Below, piece by piece: positions 24,296-35,989 of a DNA stretch of 64,000 nucleotides. The notes beneath the pieces are model-generated. The model saw only the letters and a program-made list of their open reading frames with translations, was not told the origin of the DNA and made no database searches. Position numbers and translations under genes: made by a program. Origin of the DNA: Ascidia mentula (lineage: Eukaryota; Chordata; Ascidiacea; Phlebobranchia; Ascidiidae); the NCBI GenBank assembly GCA_947561715.1, contig OX387197.1, forward strand, positions 27,740,266 through 27,804,265, in the 5' to 3' direction. Each line of letters begins with the position of its first letter. Position 1 is the first letter of the stretch.

Positions 24296-24390
24296 GCGCA
24301 CATGCGTCTTCCGCAACGGGAACGCCAGTCTATCTGAAAAACTACATTCGTATAAACTGTTAAAATGTACCACATTAATCACACTTACAT

Positions 24391-24638
24391 TTACACTTGA
24401 TGTTTTGGATTAGTACTGATGGCCAGCACCAAATCATGGAAATAGTGCGACTTCGGTCGCCTCTGACGCCACATGAATTCGTCCAGGTACGTCGGAATAT
24501 AGTCCCGATGGAAACCATTTCTTCGGCGTGACTGGCGTTTAGCCGCCGACCACAGGCTTTCTATGGTTTTAGTGTGGACGCCTTGTGACGTAACATACTG
24601 GACAGAGTGATTAACTGTTCTGTGAGTATATCCGATGT
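24391..24638 (-). pseudogene. Transposase C-terminal exon, ISXO2-like / Merlin type
   Basis: After a TTGCACTTGTAG acceptor the minus strand encodes YTHRTVNHSVQYV, then GVHTKTIESLWSAAKR, YIPTYLDEFMWRQR and a TAA at 24,391-24,393. NHS, G-H-T-x-x-I-E-S-x-W and YLDEFMWR are hallmarks of the DDE catalytic end of ISXO2-like transposases, used by Merlin elements in animals. The catalytic Glu is within IES. Only this one exon was found, so it is probably a remnant. The nearby 410-bp MITE with a 9-bp target duplication could belong to the same superfamily, which is inference. Confidence 0.75.
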
Positions 24639-24943
24639 CTACAAGTGCAAAAACACACGTTTAAAAAAACTGCATTTACTCATCAGTTCTACCCATAAGC
24701 CATTCTCCATCAATGGAAAACACTTTACAATTGCAATGATCACCGAGCCTACAAGGGTGGAACTACAACAACCACATGGGTGTAACTTTCCACCGACAAT
24801 TTATCAATGCGTGGAAAAGCACACGCCAAAATTTTGAGGTGGTAAACTACAACAAAGGGGTGGATTTTAACAAGTAAAGGTGGCAAAAATTTTACTTCGG
24901 GGTGGAAAAGTCAAACATAGGTTGGAAATAGTGTGTAATGACT

Positions 24944-25041
24944 GCGCGATCTCGGACCAAGTGAAGACTGCGCGATCTCGGACCAAGTGAAGAGTGCGCG
25001 ATCTCGGACCAAGTGAAGAGTGCGCGATCTCGGACCAAGTG
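24944..25041. repeat. 26-bp tandem repeat, four copies
   Basis: Units start GCGCGATCTCGGACCAAGTG at 24,944, 24,970, 24,996 and 25,022. They lead directly into the zinc-finger-like frame at 25,042. Confidence 0.9.
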
Positions 25042-25146
25042 AAGTGTTCTAAATGTAAAGAATGGTATCTCCCAACATGTCTTAAAACCTGTTTGCCTGA
25101 ATCCGCCGTAATTGAAGATGTCCCTTGGTTTTGCGGCCAATGCTAA
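25042..25146 (+). pseudogene. PHD-finger-like C-terminal fragment
   Basis: An open frame reads KCSKCKEWYLPTC, then EDVPWFCGQC and TAA. The C-x-x-C, C and W-F-C-x-x-C spacing matches the second half of a PHD-type zinc finger. No first half is visible because the 26-bp tandem lies upstream. Such fingers end many transposon proteins, so this is probably a transposon remnant. Confidence 0.45.
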
Positions 25147-26738
25147 CTATTTGTTTTTGTTTTTCAGGTTTCCGAAGTTTTATTGAAATATTACGTTTCG
25201 TTAATTTACCTTATTTTCTCAATTTACCAGTTCTATTTCCACATGCCTACAAATAACAACATCTCGTTTTATATTTATCCAGGTTTTAGCACGTAGGAAG
25301 TTTTATAACCTTTGAAAATGTTCTGAAAATAACTTGAAGATGTGGATATCTAATTTTACGTTGGGAATGGTATGATTATGATACACAAAATATTGTGCAA
25401 GCTTGGTGGTAGAATTGTCTTGTAGCCAAGGTTACAAATGAAAAACTGTTTTTTTTACGACGGTCATAATTAATATTCGGCCGGTAAACATATTTCCCCC
25501 ACTAATGAGAAGACAAGTTTGGTATCGTTGGAAAGGTTTTTCAATGAGCTTTGCAATGGTGTGAAATTATTTTTCCTGCTGTGCCTAGAAAAAAAGTTAT
25601 GATCGAAAAACTGTTTTTTGGGGGCCGTGGTTATGAACAATATTCGGCCGGTAAACATATAGGCTAGCCCCCTCGAATGAGAAGACAAGTTTGGTATCGT
25701 TGGAAGGGTTTTTGTGTAAGCTTTGCAATGGTGGTAGAATTGTCTTTCCTGTCAAACTGTAGCCAAAGTTATAAGTAAAAGACTGATTTTTGTTGTGTCA
25801 TAATTGATAGTTGGTCGGTAAACATATTTCCCCTACGTAATCGGAAGATACTTTACCAAAATAGCTTGCGTTTCCATGGCCGGAATTATCCAAGCGTGAC
25901 GTAAACAACAACAACTATCGATTGACAGTCGACGACCTTGTTCAATGACATTTTAGACTATTTAGAGGAAAGAATTCCATCCAATGCATCAACAGTGTCA
26001 CGAAAGCTAAAAAAGATAGTTTTAATACTAACTGTTGTTTTGAAACTACTTTGTATTACAAAACTCGTTACTCATCAGAGGTTGCTGGGTACAGTGCATG
26101 CTATTGTTGCAGCAAAGCACAATTTAAGGAACATAAAAGAAGATGGATGTTACACAAATTTGGTGGAAAACACCCCTGACAAAAATATGATAAATTTTAC
26201 CAAAACTGACAAAACCTACTCTGTGAAATCATGACTCCGTTTCCTCATTTCTCCAACAGCCTGCATCATGATATTTTTTGTTTCTCCTTGCCTTACTGTA
26301 TGTTTGTTGAACTAATAGTGTAATTCTTTCGCTACCACAACCAAATCATCCTCTTCACTGTCACTCCATGTTCTCTTTAAACTTCCTTTGGGCATTTTTG
26401 TGATATGTTACCTGCGACAAAAGGGAAAAATAGGATGGCAATGCTTTAAAAGTAACAAAACTTATAAAACAAACCTACTACTGCTAAAAATAGTTCCACT
26501 CCGATGATTAAAAAAGTAAAAACAAAAACTTTGACCTTGTTAACGACCCTGTTGTCACCGTCGCGCAATTGAGCAAAATATAAAAAATTTTAATAATTAC
26601 CTTCAGGAAAGTGAAACTAAAACGCGCGCACGTGGCGATATAGCGTTATGTCCACCCGTGACGGAAGGACAAACGAAAGTCGGAAAAAATACTTACGTAG
26701 ACAAGTCAGGTAAGACTCGCCTTTTTCTCGTCTCTCTC
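25147..26738. other. Intergenic, with a 167-bp degenerate tandem
   Basis: Three diverged units about 167 bp apart carry GGTAAACATAT near 25,482, 25,649 and 25,816, the first two also with GAGAAGACAAGTTTGGTATC. A 98-codon plus-strand frame at 25,938-26,234 is not recognised and has no supporting features. The rest shows nothing gene-like. Confidence 0.5.
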
Positions 26739-27148
26739 GGTAGACACTTAAACCACCGGGACTTCCCCGGTTTTCGTGATATGGTTAAACTAGCTTTTCA
26801 CACATGTTTGTTGGAAATATTATTCTTTCCGAACTAAAACAGTTATCAAGGCATTGTATAGAGGTATTTTAAAAGCAAACAAAACATATTCCATCAACGA
26901 AACGTTTGTTTCGTTCACCACGTGCTTCGGCAATGCTATACACGTCCCAAAGTATTGAAATTTTTGGTCTTTAGGCAAATCTACCAAAAAACAATATGCT
27001 CTTAGTGTGCAACAACGTTTTTGCATAAACAAACTAAATATTAGAGTTATAATATTGCAAAGTCTCCATTAAAACTAAGTTAAAGTAGCCACGCATGAAA
27101 CGGGGAAATCCCGTTTCGCCCGTCCGTGAGGTGGTTTAAGTGTCTACC
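26739..27148. mobile_element. 410-bp MITE with 9-bp target-site duplication
   Basis: Terminal inverted repeats GGTAGACACTTAAACCACC (26,739-26,757) and its complement (27,130-27,148). Flanking direct repeats GTCTCTCTC at 26,730-26,738 and 27,149-27,157 form a 9-bp duplication. The interior has no long coding frame. It sits about 430 bp upstream of the proposed NDC80 start codon. A sequence TTACGTAGACAAGT occurs on both sides (26,693 and 27,187), suggesting local duplication of the surrounding DNA. Confidence 0.85.
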
Positions 27149-27581
27149 GTCTCTCTCCCTGTATCTCTCTCTCTCTCTCTCTTAGACTTACGTAGACAAG
27201 TGGCGTCGTAGACAAGTCGCGTGTAGTTTGGCGGGAACCTATTAGGCGCAGGACACCAAAAAGTTAAAAAAAACAGGTGGTTGCTCTGTTTACTCCTAAC
27301 TCTTGAAATGCGCTAAGATATCAATTTTACACGGACTTATATGTGGATCAAGTTTGAAAAAAACTTTGTGACCCGGTGTAGTAGTATTTTCCCACGAAAT
27401 CGCGCACAAGTAAAGGGATTTAAAGTTATTTTTTTACATTTTCAGAAATTTTGTGTCAATCTATGCATCTTGCCAAAAAATTATCGAAATCCATTGAGAA
27501 ACGGCAAAGTTATGTGCGTTTGAAATTTTGTCGACTGGAAAAAAAGTGTTGTCGACTAGCGGTGAAAATCCAGCCTACAAC

Positions 27582-30500
27582 ATGCAAGGTTTTTAATTGT
27601 TTTTTTTTGTTATTTTAACGCGTATTCCAAACTTATGCAGGTACAAGAATCCTGTAATCGAAATAAGCCTGGTCGTTCTCATGCGTTAGTTACCAGATAC
27701 GACATTTTTACTATTCGACACGCTCGACAATTTTTCTCAAGATGTTCGACGCCCTGCCTATGTATATCAATATTGCACAATTGAAGTTTTAAGTAATTCT
27801 CAAGTTTAACATCTGTTTGTTTTTAGCAAAAGGTTCACGCAGATCAATGCACGTGGGTCAGAGTGATTACCATATTGTCAAAGATACCAGACCAATTTCA
27901 GACAAAGCCTTCATGAAAAAGTCTATCTTTGCTCTTGTCCACGTAAGCAGTAAAATACATACTAGAATAATGTTGTGTGGCATTCGATGCTGGTCTAAAA
28001 CATTTGTCCTTGAAAGTTTTGTGCCCTAATTATTTAAAATAGTTTTGTGACAAGCATATAACCAGGCACATTCGATGGGCTTCTTTTAAATAAACCTTTC
28101 CTCGCTACAAAATAGTTTTTTCATATATTTTATTCAGCTTTAGATATGTTGTGATCGACATGGTGTTACTAGTGATGGCAAAGTTAATGCTGTAACAGTT
28201 TAAATGTATTATCCATGTCTATGTTTTTCTACAATAAAAAGTAGCCTTTTTGTTCTCAGAATATTGTGTAAATTGGTTAATAATGTTCCATGACAATAAA
28301 TATGTGAAAAATGTCACCATCAAATTTTGTTTTCAGTTTTTGGAGGAATTAGGTTATCCCAATCCTGTGTACCCGAAAATGATGAACCCTCCAACCAACA
28401 GGGATTATCAGAGGATCTTTGAGTACTTGGTCAGCCATGTACTCGGTTCCTATAACATTGTTGGAAAACCTGATGAAGAAATGCTCAGAGTTGCCAGAGA
28501 CTTGGGGTAAGTGTGGTTTAACTACGATAAATATTTGGGACACTGGGTATTGTTGATGCCGACCTGTGTTCCAGATATCCGTTTACCATTTCAAAGAGCA
28601 CACTTAACAATGTGGGGACAATGAGTGCTTGGCCGCATGCACTTGGATTATTGTCATGGATTATGGAACTTGTTAAAGTAAGATTGATAAATATTGCTTC
28701 TAAGGTTTATTTGCTTCTTCCCTTACTTTAATGTTGCAGTATGTTTGCCTTCCGGAAACAACTCAGCCTTTTTCTGATGATCCAAGAAAGCAAGTAAGAG
28801 TTTTTTTGTATTCTTGAAGAATTAATTTGTTCATTTGTGAGCTGCATACAGATGGCCACAGTTTCGACCTATGGAGTTTTAGTGCAGCTTGGTGTGACAA
28901 GATTTTCTATACTCACTCCAAGCTGTAATGTTGAGACCTCATAAGTCGAAACAGTGGCCATCTGTATGCAGCTCACAAAAAAATTCCTATTATCGGCTCC
29001 ATGCTTATATATATGATCAATTTGTTACATTTGTGTTTTAAGAGCCACTACCAGGTGACATTTTTTTAATGTTGATTTCATGTTTCAGATGAAGTTGGGT
29101 TTTTATTACAAATCTTACATTCTGTTTATGAGGGGGGATGATGGCCAACTACCTAATGGCTTAATTAAAGAAATGAAACAGCAGCTAAGTAAGTTAAGGA
29201 AGGCATGTTTGCTCACAAAGAAGTGAGCAATTTGTGTGATTGAATATTTTGCCATCAGTTGTATTTTCCTCCAAACAAAACAATATATTTGTGTATAAGC
29301 TGCAGACAGATGGCCACTGTTTCGACCTAAAAGGTCTCATCAGTGCAGCTGGTGTGACTATAAGACGAACTTTGCAGACCAAACGGCCAAGCAAAGACTT
29401 CCACTTTGTGGTGACTATACAGTCACCGTCATCCGTTGGGCACCAAACTAGGTGCAACCTTACGGAGCAAACAATATATGTTATATAAAAACAGCCATGT
29501 ATAAATAGAAATAATTACTTTTAGCTCTACTTGATGAAACAGCGTCATCTGAAGTCAGGGATTTGGTGCATTCTAATACAAGATTGTCAGAGGAATATCA
29601 AATGAAAATTAATGAAAAGGTGGTTTTTGAATATGTGTTTATGATGCCTTTTTCGTAACAGGGGCAATACAAACCAAAAATCTTGTTACAGTTCATTCAT
29701 TTACAAAACAGTGTGCAGAATGGTTTCCCAGTTTACATTCTATGTGTAATGTGCATGATATTTATATGCAAAAGATGTAAATGTTGTACACAGAGAAAGT
29801 AGTTTTTATGACAACATTATGTAACATATCATTATTTCAATACTAAACTTTTCGTTCTTCCGGCGAAAAGTTTCCGTTCTGATCATAAGGTTTACAGGCC
29901 TCGCAGCCGAGCTGGATCAGCCACTTTTCCCAACAAGTCGGAGCGAGATCTGAAAAATCAAGCTCCTGGTGAGGTTTGAACTCACGACCCTGGGCTAACC
30001 AGGCCCAACGCTCTACCAACTGAGCTACAGAAGCATAAAGGGCCTGCGCAGTGGGGCGATCCTGCCTTGTTATGCGAAAGCATGGCATTACTTCTGCGTT
30101 ATCTTATCAGTGTTTTCAGCATCATTATTTTCACATATATTCTTGTAGGAAAGCAATGAACATGTCATGGATGAGATTGTTACACAGAAGAACAACACAG
30201 AGAAAATGCTCACCTACTTTTCAGATATTGATAAATATTTGGGGCAACTGAAGGTATTTGCTCCATACTTCTTGCTTTTAATTAGTTGTATACTTTGTTC
30301 TTGTAAAGTTCTGTAAACATTCTGTTACTGAAGCGGCCATGTATGATGACATTGCATAACAGCTCCCCTGGAGTTCTTTTAGGTTGTATAAAGTTAAGGA
30401 GTTAATTCAAAATCTCTTTAGGATAAAACGATTGGGATTAAAATGAAGACAGACGAAAATCGGGAATTGGTGGCAAAGTTGAAAGAAGACATTTCCAAAA

Positions 30501-33361
30501 CAAAGACGACCATATCTTTGCAAGTCAGTTACTGACTGTAGTTTATAAATATGATTTTCAGATTAAATTATGAAACTTAAACATAATTAGTGATGTTGTA
30601 TTTTAATCTTGGTTGGTTTAAAAAATTTACAAAAGTGGTAAAATTATAAACTAGAAAAAAATACAAAAATTATAAACTATATATACCTGGTAAAATTTAC
30701 ATTATGTCGCATGCCAAAATATAATGGTGGCATTCTGGACAAACATCATTCCCAATAATTTGTATTTTTGTGAAGAAATACAATAAACTTATCTTTGTTG
30801 TGTGAAGCTGTTCTCAGCTTCTGAAGCTGAAAGACTCCTACTTGAAATTGAAGAACTACGGAAAAGTATTCAAGTTTCTGAAGAAAGATCCACTAAGGAA
30901 GAGCAGTGGGACAAAGAAATTAAATTTGGAAAGATTGTTAACGAAGTCAGTTATTCTGAACTTTCATGTAAAAATAATAAGTACACAATGTCATTTACTA
31001 TACCTTACACTATTATATTGCCCACTTTTTATGATGGTATTTTTGTACAAATCAATAAAGTTGTATTGTAATAAAGTTATTTGTTGCAATTAAATCAAAA
31101 AATTAAAACACAGCTCTGTGTATTGCAATGCCCTTTGCACTGTGATGAGGCCCATCTATTTTGCTCTTACATTTTTTGTACCTTTTATGATGTATTTCAG
31201 TTTGAAAATATGACAATTTCAAACACAATTTCTTCATGTTTTTAGATGGATTCATTTGTTCATACTCACAATTGTGAGATTAAGAAACTTCACGAAAGGT
31301 TGCCTCAAGTCGCTTCCAGCTCTTTGATGGAGAGTTTAGAAAAACCCAGTGAGGAAGACTGCCACCTAGAGACAGGACATAATGGCGTTGAAGTTAATAA
31401 TACAAGACTTCTAACCAAAATATTGGTAACAAATGTTATTTTTCTGTAGTTATTGGACAATTTTTTAATTTTTGAATGTAGAATCATTACAATTTATTCA
31501 AACCTGTTTTAGTAAAAGTTTTTGACTAAACACCCAAGAATTTTAATTTGTTTGCTGACGTCCAAAAACGGGAATGTAAGCATTTAGATATCAGTTTTTT
31601 AGTGAACATTTTAAGTAATAAAGACATTGATAAACTGTGATTATATTTTGTCAGCCTTATCTTACCGCCATCAACAAGGAATTTGTGGAAATCCAGGGAT
31701 GCCAGAAGAAAGAATTAAATACACAAAAGAAAATAATTTTACAGGTTGAATCTTTTTTTCTCAAAACTGCAAATTTTTCGGTTGTAACATGATATTAAAT
31801 GTACACAGTTACCCACCTAAAATTTTTTTTGTATTACTTTAGTATACAGTGAATATATTTGAAACCCTTGAGAATGTGAATGGCTTATTTTACTCCCAGA
31901 AGCCTTAATTTGAAAGTTACACTGCAAAATAAAAGTAAATGTTTAGTGCAACAGTCATGTTTTTCACCACAAAGTGATCTTATTCTTGTAATGTGTCGTT
32001 TCCAACATTTCCTTTCATGTGTTTTCAGGACCAAGAAATGTTGGATGATTTGGAAACACAAAGGGAAACATTTAAACTAAACATAAACAAAATATCTGTC
32101 GATGTCGAAACAACGCAAAGCGTAAGAATGAATACTTGTTGTTGGTAAACCTATGTATCCTTTATATTAAAGTGGAAAGTGATTCAGTCTTTAGATGGGG
32201 ATGAGGTTTGATATTTTAAACAGATAAGTTAAATCAATGTTGTGGTTGTTATTCAATCGAATTTGGCAGGACAATGTTTCTTGTCAATATAATGCATGGT
32301 TTATATTGCCAGTAGAAGTTTGAATTGACTGAACATTACACCTGGCACAATCAGCAAAGAGTTGCTAACAAACATCTTTAAGTACAAATTGAATAACTTC
32401 GATTGAATTATCTGTGACAAAAGGATTTTGTGCATTAGGAGATTAGCAAACAAGAAGGGGATTTGAAGAAGAATTTGGAGGAGAAACAAGTTCATCTCGA
32501 ACATCTTCGCATGGCAAGGATGAGCACCGCTGACCGTGAGACAATAAAGAAAAAGCAAAAGGAGTATGAACGCTTTGTAATTCTTTGTGATGAGTTTATG
32601 CAATCACTAATATTAGGATATCTGTGAGCTGCAGACAAATGGCCACTGTTTCGACCTACAAGCTCTGCAGCTCACAGAAATTGTATTATTGGCTCCACTT
32701 TGCTTATACTACTGTTCGAGTTTTTAAAACATTCCACAGTTCCAATGATTGGGTTGAATGTATTTGCCCCATGTTTGTGAATGCATCAACCCCAGTGTTG
32801 CCGCCTAAGTTTTTATTTGTACATTTATTTCATCAATTTAAATTCCACTGTAGCAATTTTTTTGAATTATTTTTTCTGTACCATGAAAATGGTAAAAGTC
32901 TGTGGTTAAATTAGTTGTACTGTATGAATGTGCTTTCATGGGAAAAATATGTTAAAAATGTTCTGCTACGTTTTTAGGTTCGAGTCGTTTAAAAACTCGG
33001 CAATGAAAAAGGAAGCAGATTATGAAAAGTGCCTTGTCATGATGGCTCAGCGTTATTTGAAGTTGCAAGAAGACTTGGAGCGGATGGTTGGAAAGTTTGA
33101 TGAAATTGTCGAGGATATAGACAAAGTAAGCAGTGTTTTACAAAAAACAATTTTCGTAGGTCTGATCAAATATGCCAAATGTCATAAAATTGTAACTTAA
33201 CAGGACTTGTGTTCACACTTTTGCCTAATAATAACAAAACATATTTTCAGGAATTGGAAAGTAAAAGAGAAGCTTTGCGAGCAAAAATGGCAGAAATCGA
33301 CCCAGAAATCACAAACCTGGAGGAATTTGTGGCTCAGATTCAAACCAAGAATTCTGCTTGA
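27582..33361 (+). CDS. NDC80: Kinetochore protein Ndc80/HEC1
   Basis: Microtubule-binding subunit of the Ndc80 complex at the outer kinetochore. Coding exons: 27582-27588, 27827-27942, 28337-28506, 28575-28677, 28740-28793, 29089-29188, 29525-29619, 30149-30253, 30422-30523, 30808-30945, 31246-31425, 31655-31744, 32029-32121, 32439-32576, 32985-33125, 33251-33361; phases agree and give 580 residues (human about 640). The N-terminal calponin-homology region is clear: KDTRPISDKAF, then YPFTISKSTLNNVGTMSAWP. Low-complexity charged coiled coil follows to the C-terminus. The start is the weakest part: it uses a 7-nt coding exon ATGCAAG with a poor GTTTTT donor; Met within exon 2 is the alternative. 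Exon 15 uses the second of two adjacent AG acceptors. Polyadenylation signals lie at 33,456 and 33,477. Confidence 0.92.
28837..28976. repeat. Complete foldback MITE in an NDC80 intron
   Basis: A 140-bp hairpin: TGAGCTGCATACAGATGGCC at the left and its near-complement ending GCAGCTCAC at the right, each arm including a GTTTCGACCTATG core, around a short loop. It is the most complete member of the family in this window. Confidence 0.85.
29285..29440 (+). repeat. Dispersed foldback-family repeat in an NDC80 intron
   Basis: Nearly the same sequence as 10,745-10,880 in the giant foldback element, including GTGCAGCTGGTGTGACTATA and AGCAAAGACTTCCACTTTGT. It links the two loci through one repeat family. 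Confidence 0.8.
29880..30060 (-). repeat. tRNA-derived SINE in an NDC80 intron
   Basis: Bases 30,034 to 29,962 on the minus strand fold as a tRNA: acceptor GCTTCTG/CAGGAGC with one wobble pair, D arm with A-box TAGCTCAGTTGG, anticodon stem TGGGC/GCCCA with loop CTGGTTA (anticodon GGT, threonine), and T arm GTGAG/CTCAC with a B-box-like GTTCAAACC. Eukaryotic nuclear genomes normally lack a GGT threonine tRNA, and unrelated sequence continues downstream to about 29,880, so a SINE head is more likely than a working tRNA gene. Confidence 0.65.
32623..32676. repeat. Short foldback-family hairpin in an NDC80 intron
   Basis: TGTGAGCTGCAG at the left and CTGCAGCTCACA at the right enclose a GATGGCCAC-like core (AATGGCCACTGTTTCGACC). 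It appears to be an internally deleted member of the family. Confidence 0.75.
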
Positions 33362-34590
33362 TCAACTTTCGTTACCCGCAGACTACTTTGCATGGTTGGG
33401 GTGTACAGAACTACATGGACCGAGCAAACATGGTTTTCATTTATATTTTCATGTTAATAAATATATATTCTTATTCAATAAATACTCATATAACTCTCAG
33501 TGGGTTCTGCTCTAGCATCGACCAAAATAATGTTTCTCATTGGCTACAATAGACGTAAGTACAAGTATGGCACAAAAATGATGAATTGATAAAAAAGAAC
33601 AGGGTCTAAAAGGTCACGCACCATTTTTGTTTGCAAAAAGTGCTCCATTGATTACAAGGCCAATTTTGTACAGAACTAGGATGCAAGTAAAAATATACAG
33701 ATTCCATACTTGTAAAAAGGACACTCACATATAAAAAGTACAGATAACATGACAATAAAAAAGCTTGCAGGCACCACAAAAGAAGTCAGAAAAACTCCTC
33801 ACATTTTACAAATGTTCAAAATCTTGGAAAGCCCCATATTTGATTAAATTTCATTTTCTGTGCTGATGTTTTGATGACAATTTACTGCATTGTTTAAAAC
33901 TTTTTTGACAAATTATATTATCCACAATTTCGAGGCATTGCATATGGAAGTTGGACAAACATGTCACAAGTTCTCAAATAGTTGCCATTTGATTTGAATG
34001 TTCTTTTAAGCTTCTTGTAAGCACCCAAGGTCGGTTACAATTCTCACAGAAATAGTTCTGCCTTGGTCATTAGTATCGTGGTAAACACCAACCTCAATAT
34101 CTGAACGACTGCTGTTGCTTCCACTTCTGAAAGTCAGAACTAAATTGGTATCATAGAAAAGTCATGACCAACTTTCAAAGGTGGAACACTTATCACAAAA
34201 TTTGTTTTAAATTAAAATGGCATTTTAGACAAAAGCAAACATTGGTCAGCAAATCTTGGTTCTGATTTCTTCAGGAGTTTCTAGAACAGATGATAGGTTT
34301 TGACCACTGAATAACGAGATGAATTACTGACAATTTTGTACTTTTTCCGTCGTGTAATTTCGAAGAAACCTAGTCGTTTCTACGGGCAAATCATTAGAAA
34401 ATCCATTATTTTTATCAAAACGTGTAAATTTGTTGTTTTTCAACGGGAGATCGAACAGTTAAGGCCGCATCTCTGTATTTCTGTGGAAAAGAGTTTCTTG
34501 GTTGGGAAATGCCATTCTCGAACTCCTGCGTAACAGAGTTAATTGTGTGCAACAATGCAATAACGTCGACTACTGATACTGTGGATCAAA
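33362..34590. other. NDC80 3' region and intergenic DNA
   Basis: Two polyadenylation signals follow the NDC80 stop. Apart from the possible minus-strand exon at 34,006-34,126, no gene is supported. Confidence 0.5.
34006..34126 (-). CDS. Possible terminal exon of an unknown minus-strand gene
   Basis: A good acceptor (CTGACTTTCAG) is followed by an open frame SGSNSSRSDIEVGVYHDTND and RIVTDLGCLQEA, ending with TAA at 34,008-34,006. Composition looks protein-like, but no upstream exon in phase was found and the product is not recognised. It may be a remnant. Confidence 0.3.
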
Positions 34591-34905
34591 TTGATTTGGA
34601 CGATAATACAAAACGTGGTAGAAGTAATGGAGTTGACACATGTTAACAAAGAAGCGGTTTGTGTGCCACAAGGCACTTCCTCTGAAATTATGTTTAACTT
34701 TTGTTTGAAATCGAAGGAGCATTTTGTTTTGCCGCATTCGACTTATGTGGAAGTTATGGAGGATATAACAAATCTCTTTTCTACTTTTCATAATGATGTA
34801 TTGAAAATGACACTTTGTAGCGATCACAATCAGATCGATTCGCAGTACAGGTATCTTTTGGATAGTCGTACTATAGGTGATATGTGGACAAAAATTCAAA
34901 ACCCT
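34591..34905 (+). pseudogene. Transposon-type protein fragment, left part (interrupted)
   Basis: An open frame includes FNFCLKSKEHFVLPHSTYVE and ends near MWTKIQNP at the edge of the inserted element. Its style resembles uncharacterised transposon-associated proteins of marine animals. The continuation appears beyond the insertion at 44,753. Family assignment is tentative. Confidence 0.4.
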
Positions 34906-34959
34906 CCCAGCAAACATTCTTACGTTTAAGTAACGTATGAAGTTGGTTCTAACCACAAC

Positions 34960-35800
34960 GTTGAAAATTTGTTTGTACGAGGTTGATTTTGAAAGGTTTT
35001 TTAACGTAATTTGAGCAACATTAGATCAACGTAATTTGATGAATGTTTTTTCAACGTTTAAATCTCATTAGAATCATAACGTTGTTATCGTGTTACCACG
35101 AAGTTGATTTTGAAAGGTTTTTTAACGTAATTTGAGCAACATTAGATCAACGTAATTTGATGGAGGTTTTTTAAACGTTTAAATCTGATTAGAATCCTAA
35201 CGTTGTTATCGCGTTACCACGAGGTTGATTTTGAAAGGTTTTTTAACGTAATTTGAGCAACATTAGATCAACGTATTTTGACGAATGTTTTTTAAACGTT
35301 GAAATCTTATTAGCAACATAACGTTGTTATCGTGTTACCACGAGGTTGATTTTGAAAGGTTTTTTAACGTATTTTGAGCAACATTGGATCAACGTAATTT
35401 GATGGAGGTTTTTTAAACGTTTAAATCTGATTAGAATCCTAACGTTGTTATCGCGTTACCACGAGGTTGATTTTGAAAGTTTTTTTTACGTAATTTGAGC
35501 AACATTACATCAACGTAATTTGATGAATGTTTTTTAAACGTTGAAATCTGATTAGAATCATAACGTTGTTATCACGTTACCAAAAGGTTGATTTTGAAAG
35601 TTTTTTTTACGTAATTTGAGCAACATTACATCAACGTAATTTGATGAATGTGTTTTAAACGTTTAAATCTCATTAGAATCATAACGTTGTTATCGCGTTA
35701 CCACGAGGTTGATTTTTAAAGTTTTGTTAACGTAAATTGGGCAACATTGGATCAACGTAACTCGATGGACGTTTTCTTAACGTTGTTTTTTGTTTGTTTG
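34960..35800. repeat. 121-bp tandem array, about seven units
   Basis: Units contain AACGTTGTTATCG, TTACCACGAGGTTGATTTTG and AGCAACATTAGATCAACGT. AACGTTGTTAT recurs near 35,078, 35,199, 35,320, 35,441, 35,561 and 35,681. Confidence 0.9.
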
Positions 35801-35989
35801 TAGAACGTTGCTGAGCTAACGTAACTTTCAAGTTTTCGTTTGTTGCCCAGCTTGTGTTTGTTTTGTTCTGAAAACGTAAAACCTTTTCCCAGTAGTAGAC
35901 GCAAACTGATAACCAATGCACAATTGCTGTTGAGTTAAAACTCTGCACGTTGACATTGGAGCTCCATCATAGGTACACAATATTTCCAG

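Larger units (their letters stand above)
22156..24390. other. Repeat-rich region without an intact gene
   Basis: A direct repeat pair of about 190 bp lies at 22,438-22,629 and 23,845-24,035, spaced like long terminal repeats, although no clear TG/CA ends or coding core were found. A CCCTCCTTGAC motif flanks at 22,157 and 24,036. Between them, a plus-strand frame from about 22,630 to 22,978 reads ENWFMRVQ, then FLHNARGVGIDEHCQGLYLC, and ends NGTKE, interrupted once by TGA at 22,760-22,762; I do not recognise it. The stretch 23,590-23,745 is a dispersed repeat also found inverted at 60,615-60,770. A 57-bp tandem occupies 24,141-24,295. Confidence 0.5.

Noticed and set aside
27641..27755. Extra NDC80 exon between the first and second coding exons
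   Set aside because: An AG acceptor at 27,640 exists, but including it would introduce a stop codon after the proposed start, and no good donor was seen.
29962..30034. Functional tRNA-Thr gene
   Set aside because: Folds as a tRNA but has the atypical GGT anticodon, a weak B box and a SINE-like body.
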